Origin: Aquiflexum lacus
GTDB lineage: Bacteria; Bacteroidota; Bacteroidia; Cytophagales; Cyclobacteriaceae
DNA: 64,000 nucleotides
Reading direction: 5' to 3'
Assembly (NCBI RefSeq): GCF_015476655.1
Contig: NZ_JABFHF010000008.1
Span: 124,001-188,000 of the forward strand
This document shows positions 36,954-46,309 of this stretch, one piece after another. The notes beneath the pieces are model-generated. The model worked only from the letters and a program-made list of their open reading frames with translations. It searched no databases and was not told the origin of the DNA. The first letter of the stretch is position 1; every line of letters begins with the position of its first letter. Position numbers and translations under genes: made by a program.

Positions 36954-37499
36954 TTAATTCAAATTGAACCCTATGTTGATTTCAGGATTGAGGGGAAAGA
37001 AACCCCGGTTTCCATTCGGATCGAAATAAAGAATCGGCCCTAAGCTGAACAGTAAATTTATTTTCCCATAATCCCTTTGCAGGCCCCAAGTCGGCCCTAC
37101 TGCAAAGAAATGGTTGCTTGTCCTGTTAAAACTAGAAGCCTCCTCCGGCCCAGGACCTGTGTAGAGTAATCTTAATGCCAGAAAATTCCCAGAATTTTGT
37201 CGTACAGCTTTATTCTTAGCCAGTCTTTTTTCGAAGTTGTAAAAATATCTGGCCTGAACATCCACAAACATGGCAAACAAATATTGAAAACCATCATCGG
37301 CTGCCAAGGTTAGATTCGGATAGGAATAATTATATCCAAAACCTAAACTAGCATCCAGAGTGGTCTTTGACCCTGTGGCTTTTTCATAGGAAATTGCAGG
37401 GTTTAAAACATTTATTTTTAGTACATCTTCAGTCTGTGCAGATGAAAATCCTGAAATCAGAAATAAAATTGAGAAAACAAAAATTTTATATTGTTTCAT
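36954..37499 (-). CDS. Outer-membrane beta-barrel protein (DUF3575-like)
   Basis: 181 residues from the ATG at 37499, chosen because MKQYKIFVFSILFLISGFSS begins a signal peptide. A longer frame to 37559 adds a non-signal stretch. The mature part begins with VLKINVLNPAISYEKATGSK, the opening strand pattern of DUF3575-type barrels, followed by aromatic-rich strands such as GFGYNYSYPNLTLA. It ends with INIGFNLN. Role unknown. Confidence 0.6.
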   Translation of the reverse strand: MKQYKIFVFSILFLISGFSSAQTEDVLKINVLNPAISYEKATGSKTTLDASLGFGYNYSYPNLTLAADDGFQYLFAMFVDVQARYFYNFEKRLAKNKAVRQNSGNFLALRLLYTGPGPEEASSFNRTSNHFFAVGPTWGLQRDYGKINLLFSLGPILYFDPNGNRGFFPLNPEINIGFNLN

Positions 37500-37673
37500 A
37501 ATAGAAAAGTAAAAGTCTTTAAAATTCCACCAAATGATAATTTTAACCTTAAAAATCAATTAATAAACCTAACTTCAAAAATATCTGACTAAGAAAATAT
37601 TTCAAAAACATATAATGGATTGATTTTCAATTGGAAATATATCAATGTGGGTTTAATAATTGCACAATTAAGG

Positions 37674-37762
37674 ATTGTCGTGAATTTAAAAATATTGTCG
37701 TTTAATTTACTTTTTATAAAATAATGTCGTATTTTTGTCGTGAATAAATAAATTTGCGACAA
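37674..37762 (+). promoter_or_regulatory. Repeat-rich promoter/operator region of the fic gene
   Basis: The pentamer TGTCG occurs four times (ATTGTCG at 37674-37680 and 37694-37700, AATGTCG at 37723-37729, TTTGTCG at 37734-37740) and once inverted (GCGACAA at 37756-37762). Copies one and four extend to TTGTCGTGAAT and are exactly 60 nt apart. A TAnnTTTG box, TATTTTTG, sits at 37730-37737 between and overlapping copies three and four, so a protein binding these repeats would block the promoter. Confidence 0.6.
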
Positions 37763-39159
37763 TGGTTAATGTATCCACAAAAAGAGATCTTCTGGTTATC
37801 AAAGGGATTATAGAGAGATTCCCTTATGGTGCTTCCATTGAGGATATCCTGCAAGGTGATGGGGTGGATTTGGAACTAAGGACTTTACAACGTCGACTCA
37901 AGACATTGAAGGAGGAAGGAGAAATTTATACCTCTGGTGGATCAAAGTCCACCAAATACCATATTTCTCATAGGCTAAGTCTTGTCATGGAAAGAGAGCA
38001 GGAAAAGCTTATCCGTCCCAAGAAAGAGGGGATCTCAATTTCCAAAGAAGGGAAAGGAATCATCAGCTATTTATCAAAACCGCTTTCGGATAGAAAAAAG
38101 TTGGGGTACAATTTGAACCTTCTGAAATCATACAGACCAAATTTTGATGCTTACCTGACTTATGATGAAATCCACAAATTGACTGTTTTGGGTCAGACCA
38201 ATAATAAAAATCAACCTGCCGGGACCCATGCCAAGGAAATCCTGAACAGGTTGTTGATTGACCTGTCCTGGAACTCAAGCAGGTTGGAAGGAAATACCTA
38301 TTCTTTATTGGATACCCAAAGGTTGATTGAATTGGGTGAGTCGGCTGAGGGCAAATCACTGGAGGAGGCCCAAATGATCATCAATCACAAGGATGCGATT
38401 GAGTTTTTGGTTGAGTTGGGCGATGATCTTGATTTCAACAAGTATATCCTGTTGAATCTCCATGCATTGCTAGCGGATAACCTGATGCGTGACCCTGATT
38501 CAATCGGAAGGTTGAGGTCCATTCCGGTTGGTATTTATCAATCGGCTTATACGCCGCTGTCCATACCACAATTGATAGCGGAGCAGTTTGATCTGATTTT
38601 GGAAAAAGCAAAAGCCATAGAGAATCCCTTTGAACAGGCATTCTTTATGATGGTGCACCTTCCCTATTTGCAGCCTTTTGATGATGTCAATAAAAGGACT
38701 TCCCGATTGGCTGCGAACATACCCTTGTTCAAGCATAACCTTTCACCGATTTCCTTTGTGGAAGTTCCCAATGAACTTTACACGCAGGGGATTCTTGGGG
38801 TTTATGAATTGAATCAAATGGATCTGTTGAAGGACATCTTTATGTGGGCTTATGAAAAATCGGCGGTCCGCTATGCAGCGATTCGACAGAATGTCAGCGA
38901 ACCGGATCCTTTCAGGACCAAATACAGGGATGAAATCAAAAGTCTGATTACTGAGATCATCTCAGCAAATCTGAGTCCCAAAGAAGGTTCAGGATTGATC
39001 AAATCAAAAGCAGCAAAGCTTGCGAAAGAAGACCGTAACAAGTTTGCCGAATTTGTGGAAGGTGAATTACTTTCCATTCACGAAGGGAGTTTTGCAAGGT
39101 TCAGGGTTTCGCTTTCTGAATTTAAGGTTTGGAAGGAAAATTGGCCAAGGAAGGTTTAA
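37762..39159 (+). CDS. Fic-domain protein with N-terminal winged helix, catalytic His replaced
   Basis: A 465-residue protein. Residues of about 1-75 form a winged helix-turn-helix (DLELRTLQRRLKTLKEEGEI). A helical region includes SSRLEGNTYSL, which fits the inhibitory motif S/T-x3-E-G/N that gates ATP binding in class II Fic proteins. The Fic core near residue 300 reads HLPYLQPFDDVNKRTSR: F, D, N, K and R match the Doc/Fic consensus, but Gln stands where the catalytic His is expected, with a His four residues upstream. Typical Fic proteins AMPylate targets; activity here is uncertain. The TGTCG repeats in its promoter suggest autoregulation by the winged helix. Confidence 0.8.
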   Translation: MVNVSTKRDLLVIKGIIERFPYGASIEDILQGDGVDLELRTLQRRLKTLKEEGEIYTSGGSKSTKYHISHRLSLVMEREQEKLIRPKKEGISISKEGKGIISYLSKPLSDRKKLGYNLNLLKSYRPNFDAYLTYDEIHKLTVLGQTNNKNQPAGTHAKEILNRLLIDLSWNSSRLEGNTYSLLDTQRLIELGESAEGKSLEEAQMIINHKDAIEFLVELGDDLDFNKYILLNLHALLADNLMRDPDSIGRLRSIPVGIYQSAYTPLSIPQLIAEQFDLILEKAKAIENPFEQAFFMMVHLPYLQPFDDVNKRTSRLAANIPLFKHNLSPISFVEVPNELYTQGILGVYELNQMDLLKDIFMWAYEKSAVRYAAIRQNVSEPDPFRTKYRDEIKSLITEIISANLSPKEGSGLIKSKAAKLAKEDRNKFAEFVEGELLSIHEGSFARFRVSLSEFKVWKENWPRKV

Positions 39160-39176
39160 TCTTTCCTTGGCCTTTT
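39143..39176 (+). terminator. Terminator of the fic gene
   Basis: GGCCAAGGAA (39143-39152) pairs perfectly with TTCCTTGGCC (39163-39172), followed by TTTTAATT. The stem overlaps the end of the coding sequence and its stop codon. Confidence 0.8.
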
Positions 39177-39228
39177 AATTATTTTAGAATTGAGTTTGGC
39201 CAAATTAAACTGGTAGATATATTCCATA

Positions 39229-39291
39229 CCTAAAGGCACGGCTGATTGCCATAAATGATCTTTTCTACCCATATTAAGTCCCTAAAGGGAC
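39229..39291. repeat. Single REP-like element
   Basis: Begins CCTAAAGGCACG and ends with the palindrome GTCCCTAAAGGGAC, the same boundaries as the inverted pair at 32531-32699. The internal CTTTTCTACCCATAT is also shared. Confidence 0.7.
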
Positions 39292-39406
39292 AATAGCACC
39301 AACTACTCTAATCACTATTTTTTTCCTATACCTATCCGAATTGTTTAAACTTAATGTTGTTTAAATTCTTCATTTCCAATCTGCCTGAATCGTACTAACC
39401 TTAAGC

Positions 39407-40417
39407 CTAATCCCAAACTTCTCTCAATTTCACACTTTTCCCTCCCAACCTTTTGCTTTCATCTGCGGCTTCCATAAAAGCCAAAATTTCAAGGGTTTCT
39501 TCCGGTTGTACCGGAACAGTTCCGGTTTCAAAATATTTTACAATTTCCACTAAAAGGGGTTCATATCCTGCATAAGGTCCCAAGACTATATTTCCTGATT
39601 CGGTGAATGCCATTCCTCCATAATCATGTTTGCCGGATCGTGTTCCTCTGAATGTCCCTATCCGACCATCCTTCCATGTTCCGACTACGACATCGGTATC
39701 TTTGGTACTGACCCTTACTACAGATTCACAGCCTGTTCCCATCACCGTAAATAATGTCTCTACACCATGAATGCCATACCAGAACAAATCCGGATGTGTA
39801 GGTTCCAATTCTGCCGGACTAAAGGCGCTTGCCCCCACAACTGTTTTTTTATCGATTTTATCTATTCCGGTGATATACCTTAATGACGAGGAAGAAAAAA
39901 CCGGAATCTTGAATTTTTCAGCTGCCTCAAAAATCGCTATCGCATCTTTCAAGGATGCTGTCATGGGTTTATCAATAAACATACGCTTTCCGGCCTTAAA
40001 AACCTCCATTGCCTGTTCCAAATGGAGTTTACCGTCATTGGTTTCCAATAAGACCACATCAACCCTATCCATAAGTTCAGCAATGGAACTCACTATTTCA
40101 ATTCCTATTTTTTTGATCTCCTCGGTATAGCCGGGGATTCTATCCATGCTGGATTTGATATCCCTGCTTCCAAAAGGAAAGGCCGCCACCACATGATAAC
40201 CCAAGTAATCTTTGGAATCTTTATGCCCGTTCAGCACTTTGGTAAAGGCTATGCTATGGGAGGTGTCAAGACCAATAATCCCGACTTTTTTTCCCTTAGG
40301 ATCGTATATTTCATCAGAAGAAAATCCGAGGGAATTCCCATAAATCCCTAAACCGATACCGGCAATTGAGGATGTTTTTAAAAATAATCTTCTTGAATTC
40401 AGACTTCTATTTTTCAT
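39407..40417 (-). CDS. Gfo/Idh/MocA family oxidoreductase (C), Tat-type leader
   Basis: 336 residues with an N-terminal SRRLFLKTSSIAGIGLG twin-arginine leader. The nucleotide-binding turn reads VGIIGLDTSHSIAF, a variant without the usual GxGxxG glycines. The family EKP motif appears as RMFIDKPMTASLKD. The C-terminal part is shorter than in oxidoreductases A and B. The missing glycines may mean altered cofactor binding. It is divergent from a VOC-family gene (40489). It probably belongs to the sugar region by type, although it is separated from it by the fic gene. Confidence 0.8.
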   Translation of the reverse strand: MKNRSLNSRRLFLKTSSIAGIGLGIYGNSLGFSSDEIYDPKGKKVGIIGLDTSHSIAFTKVLNGHKDSKDYLGYHVVAAFPFGSRDIKSSMDRIPGYTEEIKKIGIEIVSSIAELMDRVDVVLLETNDGKLHLEQAMEVFKAGKRMFIDKPMTASLKDAIAIFEAAEKFKIPVFSSSSLRYITGIDKIDKKTVVGASAFSPAELEPTHPDLFWYGIHGVETLFTVMGTGCESVVRVSTKDTDVVVGTWKDGRIGTFRGTRSGKHDYGGMAFTESGNIVLGPYAGYEPLLVEIVKYFETGTVPVQPEETLEILAFMEAADESKRLGGKSVKLREVWD

Positions 40418-40488
40418 AAGGCTGGTATTTTGAAATGGAAAATTTTGAACGAATTTATTTAAATTTATGGATTAAAACCCTAATCACT

Positions 40489-40866
40489 ATGAGACATGTA
40501 AGCGTTGGCTGGTTCGAGATTCCGGTCGAAAATATGGAAAGAGCGATGGCTTTTTACGAAGCCGTGTTTGATTGTAAATTGGATCGTCATCAAATGGGAC
40601 CCATCGACATGGCATGGTTTCCTTGGGATGAAAGCAAGCAGGGTGCGGGAGGAAGTCTTGTGAAAGCTGAAGGATACTACAAACCGAGTGCTGAGGGCAT
40701 CAAAATATATTTTTCATCTGAAGACGTTAGTGTAGAGCTCAATAAAATTGAGAAAGCCGGCGGGAAGATCATTCAATCCAAAACAGAAATTGCACCAAAT
40801 ATCGGATTCATGGCTCTGTTTCATGATTGTGAAGGAAATGAAATCGCCCTTCATTCAAATAAATAA
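40489..40866 (+). CDS. VOC family protein (glyoxalase/dioxygenase fold)
   Basis: 125 residues from the ATG at 40489 (MRHVSVGWFEIPVENMERAM). The frame is open 18 codons further upstream, but the extension is atypical. Two beta-alpha-beta-beta-beta modules are seen: the first with FYEAVFDCKL, the second with GIKIYFSSEDVSVELNKIEK and ending DCEGNEIALHSNK, where the metal-ligand Glu usually sits. The family includes glyoxalase-like enzymes and antibiotic-resistance proteins; substrate unknown. Confidence 0.82.
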   Translation: MRHVSVGWFEIPVENMERAMAFYEAVFDCKLDRHQMGPIDMAWFPWDESKQGAGGSLVKAEGYYKPSAEGIKIYFSSEDVSVELNKIEKAGGKIIQSKTEIAPNIGFMALFHDCEGNEIALHSNK

Positions 40867-40870
40867 GACA

Positions 40871-40908
40871 AATAAGCCTCAGATGACTTTTGTTTAGGGC
40901 TTATTTTT
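40871..40908 (+). terminator. Terminator after the VOC gene
   Basis: AATAAGCC (40871-40878) pairs with GGCTTATT (40898-40905), followed by TTT. Confidence 0.65.
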
Positions 40909-41009
40909 ACCATGCCAATAAAGAAAAAATATCAGAGGAGGCTTGGGTCAATGATCTGGAGCGGTTATTTGAATTTAATTCTCAAAAAAAAATCCCATTA
41001 AATAGGAGG

Positions 41010-44000
41010 TTAGTAAACAGGCAGTAAAATAACAAACGAAGCACCTTCACCATTTTTCTTTTCCAAGAGCAAAGAGCCATTATGTCCGTGGGTAATGATT
41101 TCATAGCTTAAGCTAAGACCGAGTCCTGTACCTTCTCCTGTAGGTTTGGTAGTAAAAAAGGGCTCAAAAATTTTTTCCTGATTCTCACTTGGTACTCCCG
41201 GTCCATTATCTGAAATCCTGATTCCTACCTTATCCCCCTCCATAAATGTGGAAATAGAAACCTCAGGTTCAAATCCTTCTGGGTTGTTTTTGGTTTTTTC
41301 CCAAACCGCATCAAATGCATTTCCAATAATATTGATTAGAACCTGACCAATCTCTTGGGCCGATATTTTGACTTTCTTAAGGTTTGGCTGGAAATCTTTT
41401 TTGATTGCCGAGAAAAATCCTGGATTATGAGCCCCTTTACTGTTGTAGGTTAGATCGATGTATTTTTCGACAAGATTATTGATTTCAATTATTTCAAAAG
41501 TTGATTTCCCCAGACGCGTATGCTGCATCATTGACCTTACAATTGCATCTGCTCTTTTTCCATGGTTCTCGATTAAACCTGCATTAGTTTTTAGGTTTTC
41601 CATCAAATAGTCGATTTCAACCTGATTATTATCCCTGATTGCTTGGGTCAATTCATCAATTAATTCACTGGAAAGCGAAGCGAAATTGTTGACAAAATTG
41701 AGCGGGTTCTTTATTTCATGGGCGATACCAGTCGCAAGCCTTCCCAAAGAAGCCATTTTCTCTGCCTGGATGAGCTGGTTTTGGGCGGACTTTAGTTCCT
41801 GATAGGCTTTTTCCAATTCCTGTATTTTCTCCAATTCTACCGCTTTCTTTTCATTGTCGGCTTTAAGTGCCTGGGCTTGGGCTTCCGATGCTAATGACTT
41901 GGCTATCGCAGCTTCTGCATGGAGTTCGGCTTCCCGTAATTTGGCAATTTCCCGCTCTTTTGTTAAAACCCGTTTCCTTTGGATTCTGTCTAAAGAAAAA
42001 ATAACCCCACTGAAAATGAATAGTAAAATCAAAAATGCCCACCACCGGAGCCACCAAATGGGCTTCACCAAAAAGGTATATATCATTGGCTCCGAGGATT
42101 CTACACCACTGTCATTGATAGCCACCACCTCTAGTGTATAGGATTTGGACCAAAAAAAAGCGGGCAAATTGGTATATCTAAGGCGCTTTTGATTTGTCTC
42201 AGGAGACCACTCATTGTCGTAACCTACAAGTCTGGTTTTGTATTTTACACCTGATATATTTGAAAAACTAAGGGCAGAATATTCAAAAATTGCTTCATTT
42301 CGGCCCTCGGTTCTGTATGATATCAAGGCCGAGGTTAGCACCACTACAGGTGGAACGTTATTTTTTCTATCCAACAGTGGGTTATAAATTGATAGGCCAT
42401 TGAAAGTACCATAATAAACAAGTCCTTCATCATTTACTTTTACAGAACCATAAAGCCAAACCTCATTTGCAATCAATCCATCCTGTTTGGTCACTTGGTT
42501 GAGAACTTCCCCAGTGTCCATATCAACTTCCGCAAGACCGCTATTAGTACCTACCCAGAGATTTTGAGTATTAGGTGCCACGGCAAAACTAACCGCATTG
42601 TTAGCGGGCAATCCATTTTCTTTAGTGATATGATTCAAAATGGCCCCTGTATCTTGATCAAGTTGCAGAAGGCCTTCTTGAGTACCAACCCACATTTTAC
42701 CGTTTTTCCACAATAATTTTTCAATATGATTAGTTGGAGCGCCATTTTGGGTTGACCAGAACTGCTCAAAAAGTTTAGACTCACCTTCAAAATCAGTATT
42801 TTCAGAAAGATATTCTATTGTTATTTTTTTGGTACTTCTGTAGATTCCTTTGTCTACAGTACCAACCCAAATGTGTCCATTTCCATCAATAGCTATCGAT
42901 TTATTTAATACAGGAGGAAGCCCTGATTCAATACCAAAGTCATACATTTTCCCTGAAACAATTCCTACTACACTCCTTAATCCAGCAAACCAAATTGAGC
43001 TTATATCTTCTGTCTCAGTGGATCCCTTAATGACCAATTTTTCGGAAGCAATAATGGGTGGACTGTTGGGAATAGTAAACAGTATTCCAGTTTTCCCATT
43101 GATAGTGATTATTTTGAGTTCAACTGCATCTTTTAAAACCAGTTTCGGATCGAATACCAACCCATTCAAACCTTGTGTGGTAGCTATCCAAATTCTACCC
43201 TCGAGATCTAATTCAAGACCGTTTACCCAATCTCCAGTTAAACCATCTGCCTGGGTAATATAGGTTGATGTCCCGTCTTCGGAGATACATGAGACACCCC
43301 CCTCGGTTCCAACCAAAACCCGAAAAGGATAAGAACTGGCAGGATCCATAAGTATAGAGTTTACCTTAGCGGAGGGTAAAATGGGCTTTTCTCCAGCTAT
43401 AGAACGGGTACTAAAATTTTCAAAAGCATTGAAATTAAACCTGAGCTTAGAAATACCTCCCGATTGGGCAATCCATACATTTCCTTCCCTGTCTTTGCTT
43501 ACATTAAAAACATTATCGCTTAATAACCCATTTGACCGAGTAAAAAGACCAATTATTTCCCCTGTTTGATCATTGAATCTGATAATCCCATTGACTCCGC
43601 TCACTGCCCAAACACTACCTTCAGTCACAGTTGCAAGACTAGCAATATTGGATTGCTTTAATTGAGCAATTTTTAAAGGATTGCTAAATTCATTTTGGAA
43701 AAGCAGTACTTCTCCATTTTGCCTGTAAGCCCAAATTTTACCTTTCTCATCTTCCAGAATGGAAGCGAAATTTTGATCTTCAGAGTTTTTGCCGGAAGAA
43801 TAAAGCAATTGGATTTTATTGCCTGATATCCGGACAAGTTGGCCTCCACCTATCCCCGCCAATATTCCTCTCTTTCCTGAAAAAACTGTGGTAATCTGCT
43901 GAGGCGTATTGCCTTTCTTTTCGATGTTTAAAGTATCTACTTCTAAATTGCTTTTTTCATTGATCAGATATTTCAAAAACCCCTTACCAACAGTGCCAAC

Positions 44001-44450
44001 CCAAACAATCCCACTGCTATCTACCGCTATTTGATTGAGATTGACGATTTCGGAGTAGAGGGATTTACCTTCAAATTCCGAGGTAAAAGACAACCTCCGC
44101 CCATTTTTATAATTAGATACGGGCTCTTTTGATACCACCAGCCCAGAATTGGATGTTACCCAAAGATAGCCTAATTTATCTTCTACTACCTGAAAAACCC
44201 CAAGGTCCTTTACGCCATCCTTTTGCCCATACAGATCCTTTTTGGTTCCATCAAAACGAACCAAACCAGAGGAATGAATTGCCATCCATATGAATCCCTC
44301 ACTGTCTTGAAAAACATTTGTAACCATTGCTGATGGCAATGGATTCAATTCATTGTCAGGAGTATAATGAACAAAGGGCAGCTCTTGGGCTGCCACTTTG
44401 AAACTATACATGAATAAAAAAGAAACGGCTAGAGAAAAACGGAAATTCAT
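41010..44450 (-). CDS. Large periplasmic-propeller sensor histidine kinase (Reg_prop, Y_Y_Y)
   Basis: A 1146-residue membrane sensor. After a signal peptide (ending VAAQE), about 700 residues form two-component propeller repeats of the type GFIWMAIHSSGLVRFDG and GRIWIATTQGLNGLVFD. A Y_Y_Y domain (YKTRLVGYDNEWSPETNQKR) and one helix (WWLRWWAFLILLFIFSGVIF) follow, then a coiled coil (about 850-905). The HisKA His is in GIAHEIKNPLNFVNN. ATPase boxes are NIIGNAFDAV, SDNGPGVP and GEGTGLGLSLSYE. Unlike hybrid sensors of polysaccharide loci, it has no receiver or AraC domain. It lies 26 nt downstream of an SdrB-like lipoprotein gene. Confidence 0.9.
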   Translation of the reverse strand: MNFRFSLAVSFLFMYSFKVAAQELPFVHYTPDNELNPLPSAMVTNVFQDSEGFIWMAIHSSGLVRFDGTKKDLYGQKDGVKDLGVFQVVEDKLGYLWVTSNSGLVVSKEPVSNYKNGRRLSFTSEFEGKSLYSEIVNLNQIAVDSSGIVWVGTVGKGFLKYLINEKSNLEVDTLNIEKKGNTPQQITTVFSGKRGILAGIGGGQLVRISGNKIQLLYSSGKNSEDQNFASILEDEKGKIWAYRQNGEVLLFQNEFSNPLKIAQLKQSNIASLATVTEGSVWAVSGVNGIIRFNDQTGEIIGLFTRSNGLLSDNVFNVSKDREGNVWIAQSGGISKLRFNFNAFENFSTRSIAGEKPILPSAKVNSILMDPASSYPFRVLVGTEGGVSCISEDGTSTYITQADGLTGDWVNGLELDLEGRIWIATTQGLNGLVFDPKLVLKDAVELKIITINGKTGILFTIPNSPPIIASEKLVIKGSTETEDISSIWFAGLRSVVGIVSGKMYDFGIESGLPPVLNKSIAIDGNGHIWVGTVDKGIYRSTKKITIEYLSENTDFEGESKLFEQFWSTQNGAPTNHIEKLLWKNGKMWVGTQEGLLQLDQDTGAILNHITKENGLPANNAVSFAVAPNTQNLWVGTNSGLAEVDMDTGEVLNQVTKQDGLIANEVWLYGSVKVNDEGLVYYGTFNGLSIYNPLLDRKNNVPPVVVLTSALISYRTEGRNEAIFEYSALSFSNISGVKYKTRLVGYDNEWSPETNQKRLRYTNLPAFFWSKSYTLEVVAINDSGVESSEPMIYTFLVKPIWWLRWWAFLILLFIFSGVIFSLDRIQRKRVLTKEREIAKLREAELHAEAAIAKSLASEAQAQALKADNEKKAVELEKIQELEKAYQELKSAQNQLIQAEKMASLGRLATGIAHEIKNPLNFVNNFASLSSELIDELTQAIRDNNQVEIDYLMENLKTNAGLIENHGKRADAIVRSMMQHTRLGKSTFEIIEINNLVEKYIDLTYNSKGAHNPGFFSAIKKDFQPNLKKVKISAQEIGQVLINIIGNAFDAVWEKTKNNPEGFEPEVSISTFMEGDKVGIRISDNGPGVPSENQEKIFEPFFTTKPTGEGTGLGLSLSYEIITHGHNGSLLLEKKNGEGASFVILLPVY

Positions 44451-44476
44451 CGAATGAATATAATCAATTACATTAA

Positions 44477-45841
44477 TTAATTCCTGATTCCTCCGGTCCC
44501 ATTAAATGCACGAAGTGTATTTGTGGTGTCAACCAACCTTGAATTCATTGTTCTTGAACCTTTAACTTGGGTATTTGATTTTCTGTCATTGGGGTTTTCT
44601 GAACAAATACCAAGCTCTTCACATCCGATGGCTTCAGAATGAATCAATAATGCTTGATTATAATTATCCCATATTATTAGAACTCCATTATTATCTTTAA
44701 GCGCTCCTCTTTGGCTGACTACGTTAAGTTCTGCTGTAAGCAATTCTTTAAGGAACATTTCTATGTCAGACTTTCCTGTTGGTTCCAAAATTTCTAATGC
44801 TGTTTTGATTTTTCTGCTTCCAAATTGAAAAGGTTCAGTCAACAAGAGTTTCTCAATTTGCTTGAGAAATTCTAAAATTTCAGCCTCAGTATAATCGCCC
44901 TTAGATGTTCCACAATATTTTAACTGATCGACCCAATAATCAGCACATTCAGCGGTCCCTTCTACAATTCCTTCTTCCAATTCACGGGTCATTTTTTCTG
45001 AATCTATTTCGAATCCAAAATTGATGCAAGACCCATCTGTCTCATCAGTACAAAAGTGCACGCTCGATGGGGTCGTTGATTTATAACTCTGGTTGAGCAA
45101 TTCGTCTGCGGTTTCAACATTGTATTCACCTTCCAAAACTTGGAAAGAAAAAGAACCATCTTCAAGGGTCATTACTGATCCTAAAATTTTATTTGTTTTT
45201 TTGTCCCTCAAAAATATTTCAGTTTCAGGAATTCCTGATTCAGAGTTTTGTTTGATTCCGTCTGCATTGGCATCAATAAAAATGCTTCCACAAATATCTG
45301 TCACGCCTTCGCAAGGGCCCATTATTTTACATTTTTCTCTTTTGCCATTCCTGGTGATGCTGCTTTCGATAACCCCAAGAGGCACATCGCCAAGGAAAGT
45401 CATTGAAAAGCTCTTACTTTCATCTTTTCCGATTACTATACTCCACGTGATCCCTTTTGAATCCAATTTAGAAGATTGGACCGGTTCCCAAGAGGTAGGA
45501 ATTCCGGCACAAGAAGGAACCTGAAGAAAAAATTTCTCTAAATCAGAAGATTTTCCGGTGCCGCTTACTTTATAGTGGAATGTGGTACTTGTGACTCCAT
45601 CTATTTTTTCTACATTTCTTCCGACAAATTCCACATCATAGTTATTGATCCTTGCCTTTTCAAATTCTCCAAGCTGATTTGCAAAGTATCCTGGCAGTTC
45701 GGCCCTAAAATCCTCGACATTTACTTTTCTAAATTCCGCGTCAATTTTTTCAGAAACCACCTCTTGATTAGAATACTGACAGCTTGCCAAGAATAAAATT
45801 GAGATGAATAACAGGAGCGATGAATTAAGAGATTTTTTCAT
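44477..45841 (-). CDS. Lipoprotein with SdrB-like (Cna B-type) domain
   Basis: A 454-residue lipoprotein with a signal ending LFLASCQ. Near residue 190 is a B-type domain: CGSIFIDANADGIKQNSESG, then IPETEIFLRDKKT and a tail of the form DGSFSFQVLEGEYNVE. This is the calcium-binding SdrD B-like pattern. The N-terminal part (about 40-175) and C-terminal part (about 280-454) are not recognised. It is the first gene of a probable two-gene operon with the large sensor kinase and could be its surface ligand or a partner in sensing. The promoter should lie in the AT-rich region to its right. Confidence 0.65.
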   Translation of the reverse strand: MKKSLNSSLLLFISILFLASCQYSNQEVVSEKIDAEFRKVNVEDFRAELPGYFANQLGEFEKARINNYDVEFVGRNVEKIDGVTSTTFHYKVSGTGKSSDLEKFFLQVPSCAGIPTSWEPVQSSKLDSKGITWSIVIGKDESKSFSMTFLGDVPLGVIESSITRNGKREKCKIMGPCEGVTDICGSIFIDANADGIKQNSESGIPETEIFLRDKKTNKILGSVMTLEDGSFSFQVLEGEYNVETADELLNQSYKSTTPSSVHFCTDETDGSCINFGFEIDSEKMTRELEEGIVEGTAECADYWVDQLKYCGTSKGDYTEAEILEFLKQIEKLLLTEPFQFGSRKIKTALEILEPTGKSDIEMFLKELLTAELNVVSQRGALKDNNGVLIIWDNYNQALLIHSEAIGCEELGICSENPNDRKSNTQVKGSRTMNSRLVDTTNTLRAFNGTGGIRN

Positions 45842-46309
45842 AATTTATGTATCGAATTGGTCAAAAATCAAGAATTTCAATTAATTAAGTAGACTAAAAG
45901 AATGAGGATCTTTTTTTACTTAAATTATCAAATAATTACATCCAAATATCTTAGTCCAAAAACTCTCTAAGAAAACAATTAAAAGCTTATGAATAACACT
46001 TTTGTCAGGATGTAATTCATTTTTTTTTGGAAATTACATATTTTTTTTGATAAAATAGCAAAAACCCCAGCCAAAATATCGTGAAAAGTACTTATCAACA
46101 AATTCAATTTGCATTTAAAAATAAATAACTGATTTATTAATATTTAAAAATTAAATATTTTAATTATTTTAATAATTAAAATACTTTTTATAATAATTAA
46201 AAATAAATAATAATATGCATTAATATTCTGTTTCCAATAACTTTTAGCAACAAAATATGAACTGATCAGATGGATCTGTTATGATAAAAACCCTAATCGA
46301 AATTAAATC
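45842..46309. other. Very AT-rich intergenic region with a perfect inverted repeat
   Basis: No gene is seen. Between about 46115 and 46230 the sequence is almost only A and T. It contains a perfect 13-bp inverted repeat with a 2-nt centre at 46156-46183 (TATTTTAATTATT and its complement). An 8-bp repeat ATGAACTG (46257-46264) / CAGTTCAT (46309-46316) flanks the pepP stop and may be part of its terminator. Confidence 0.55.
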
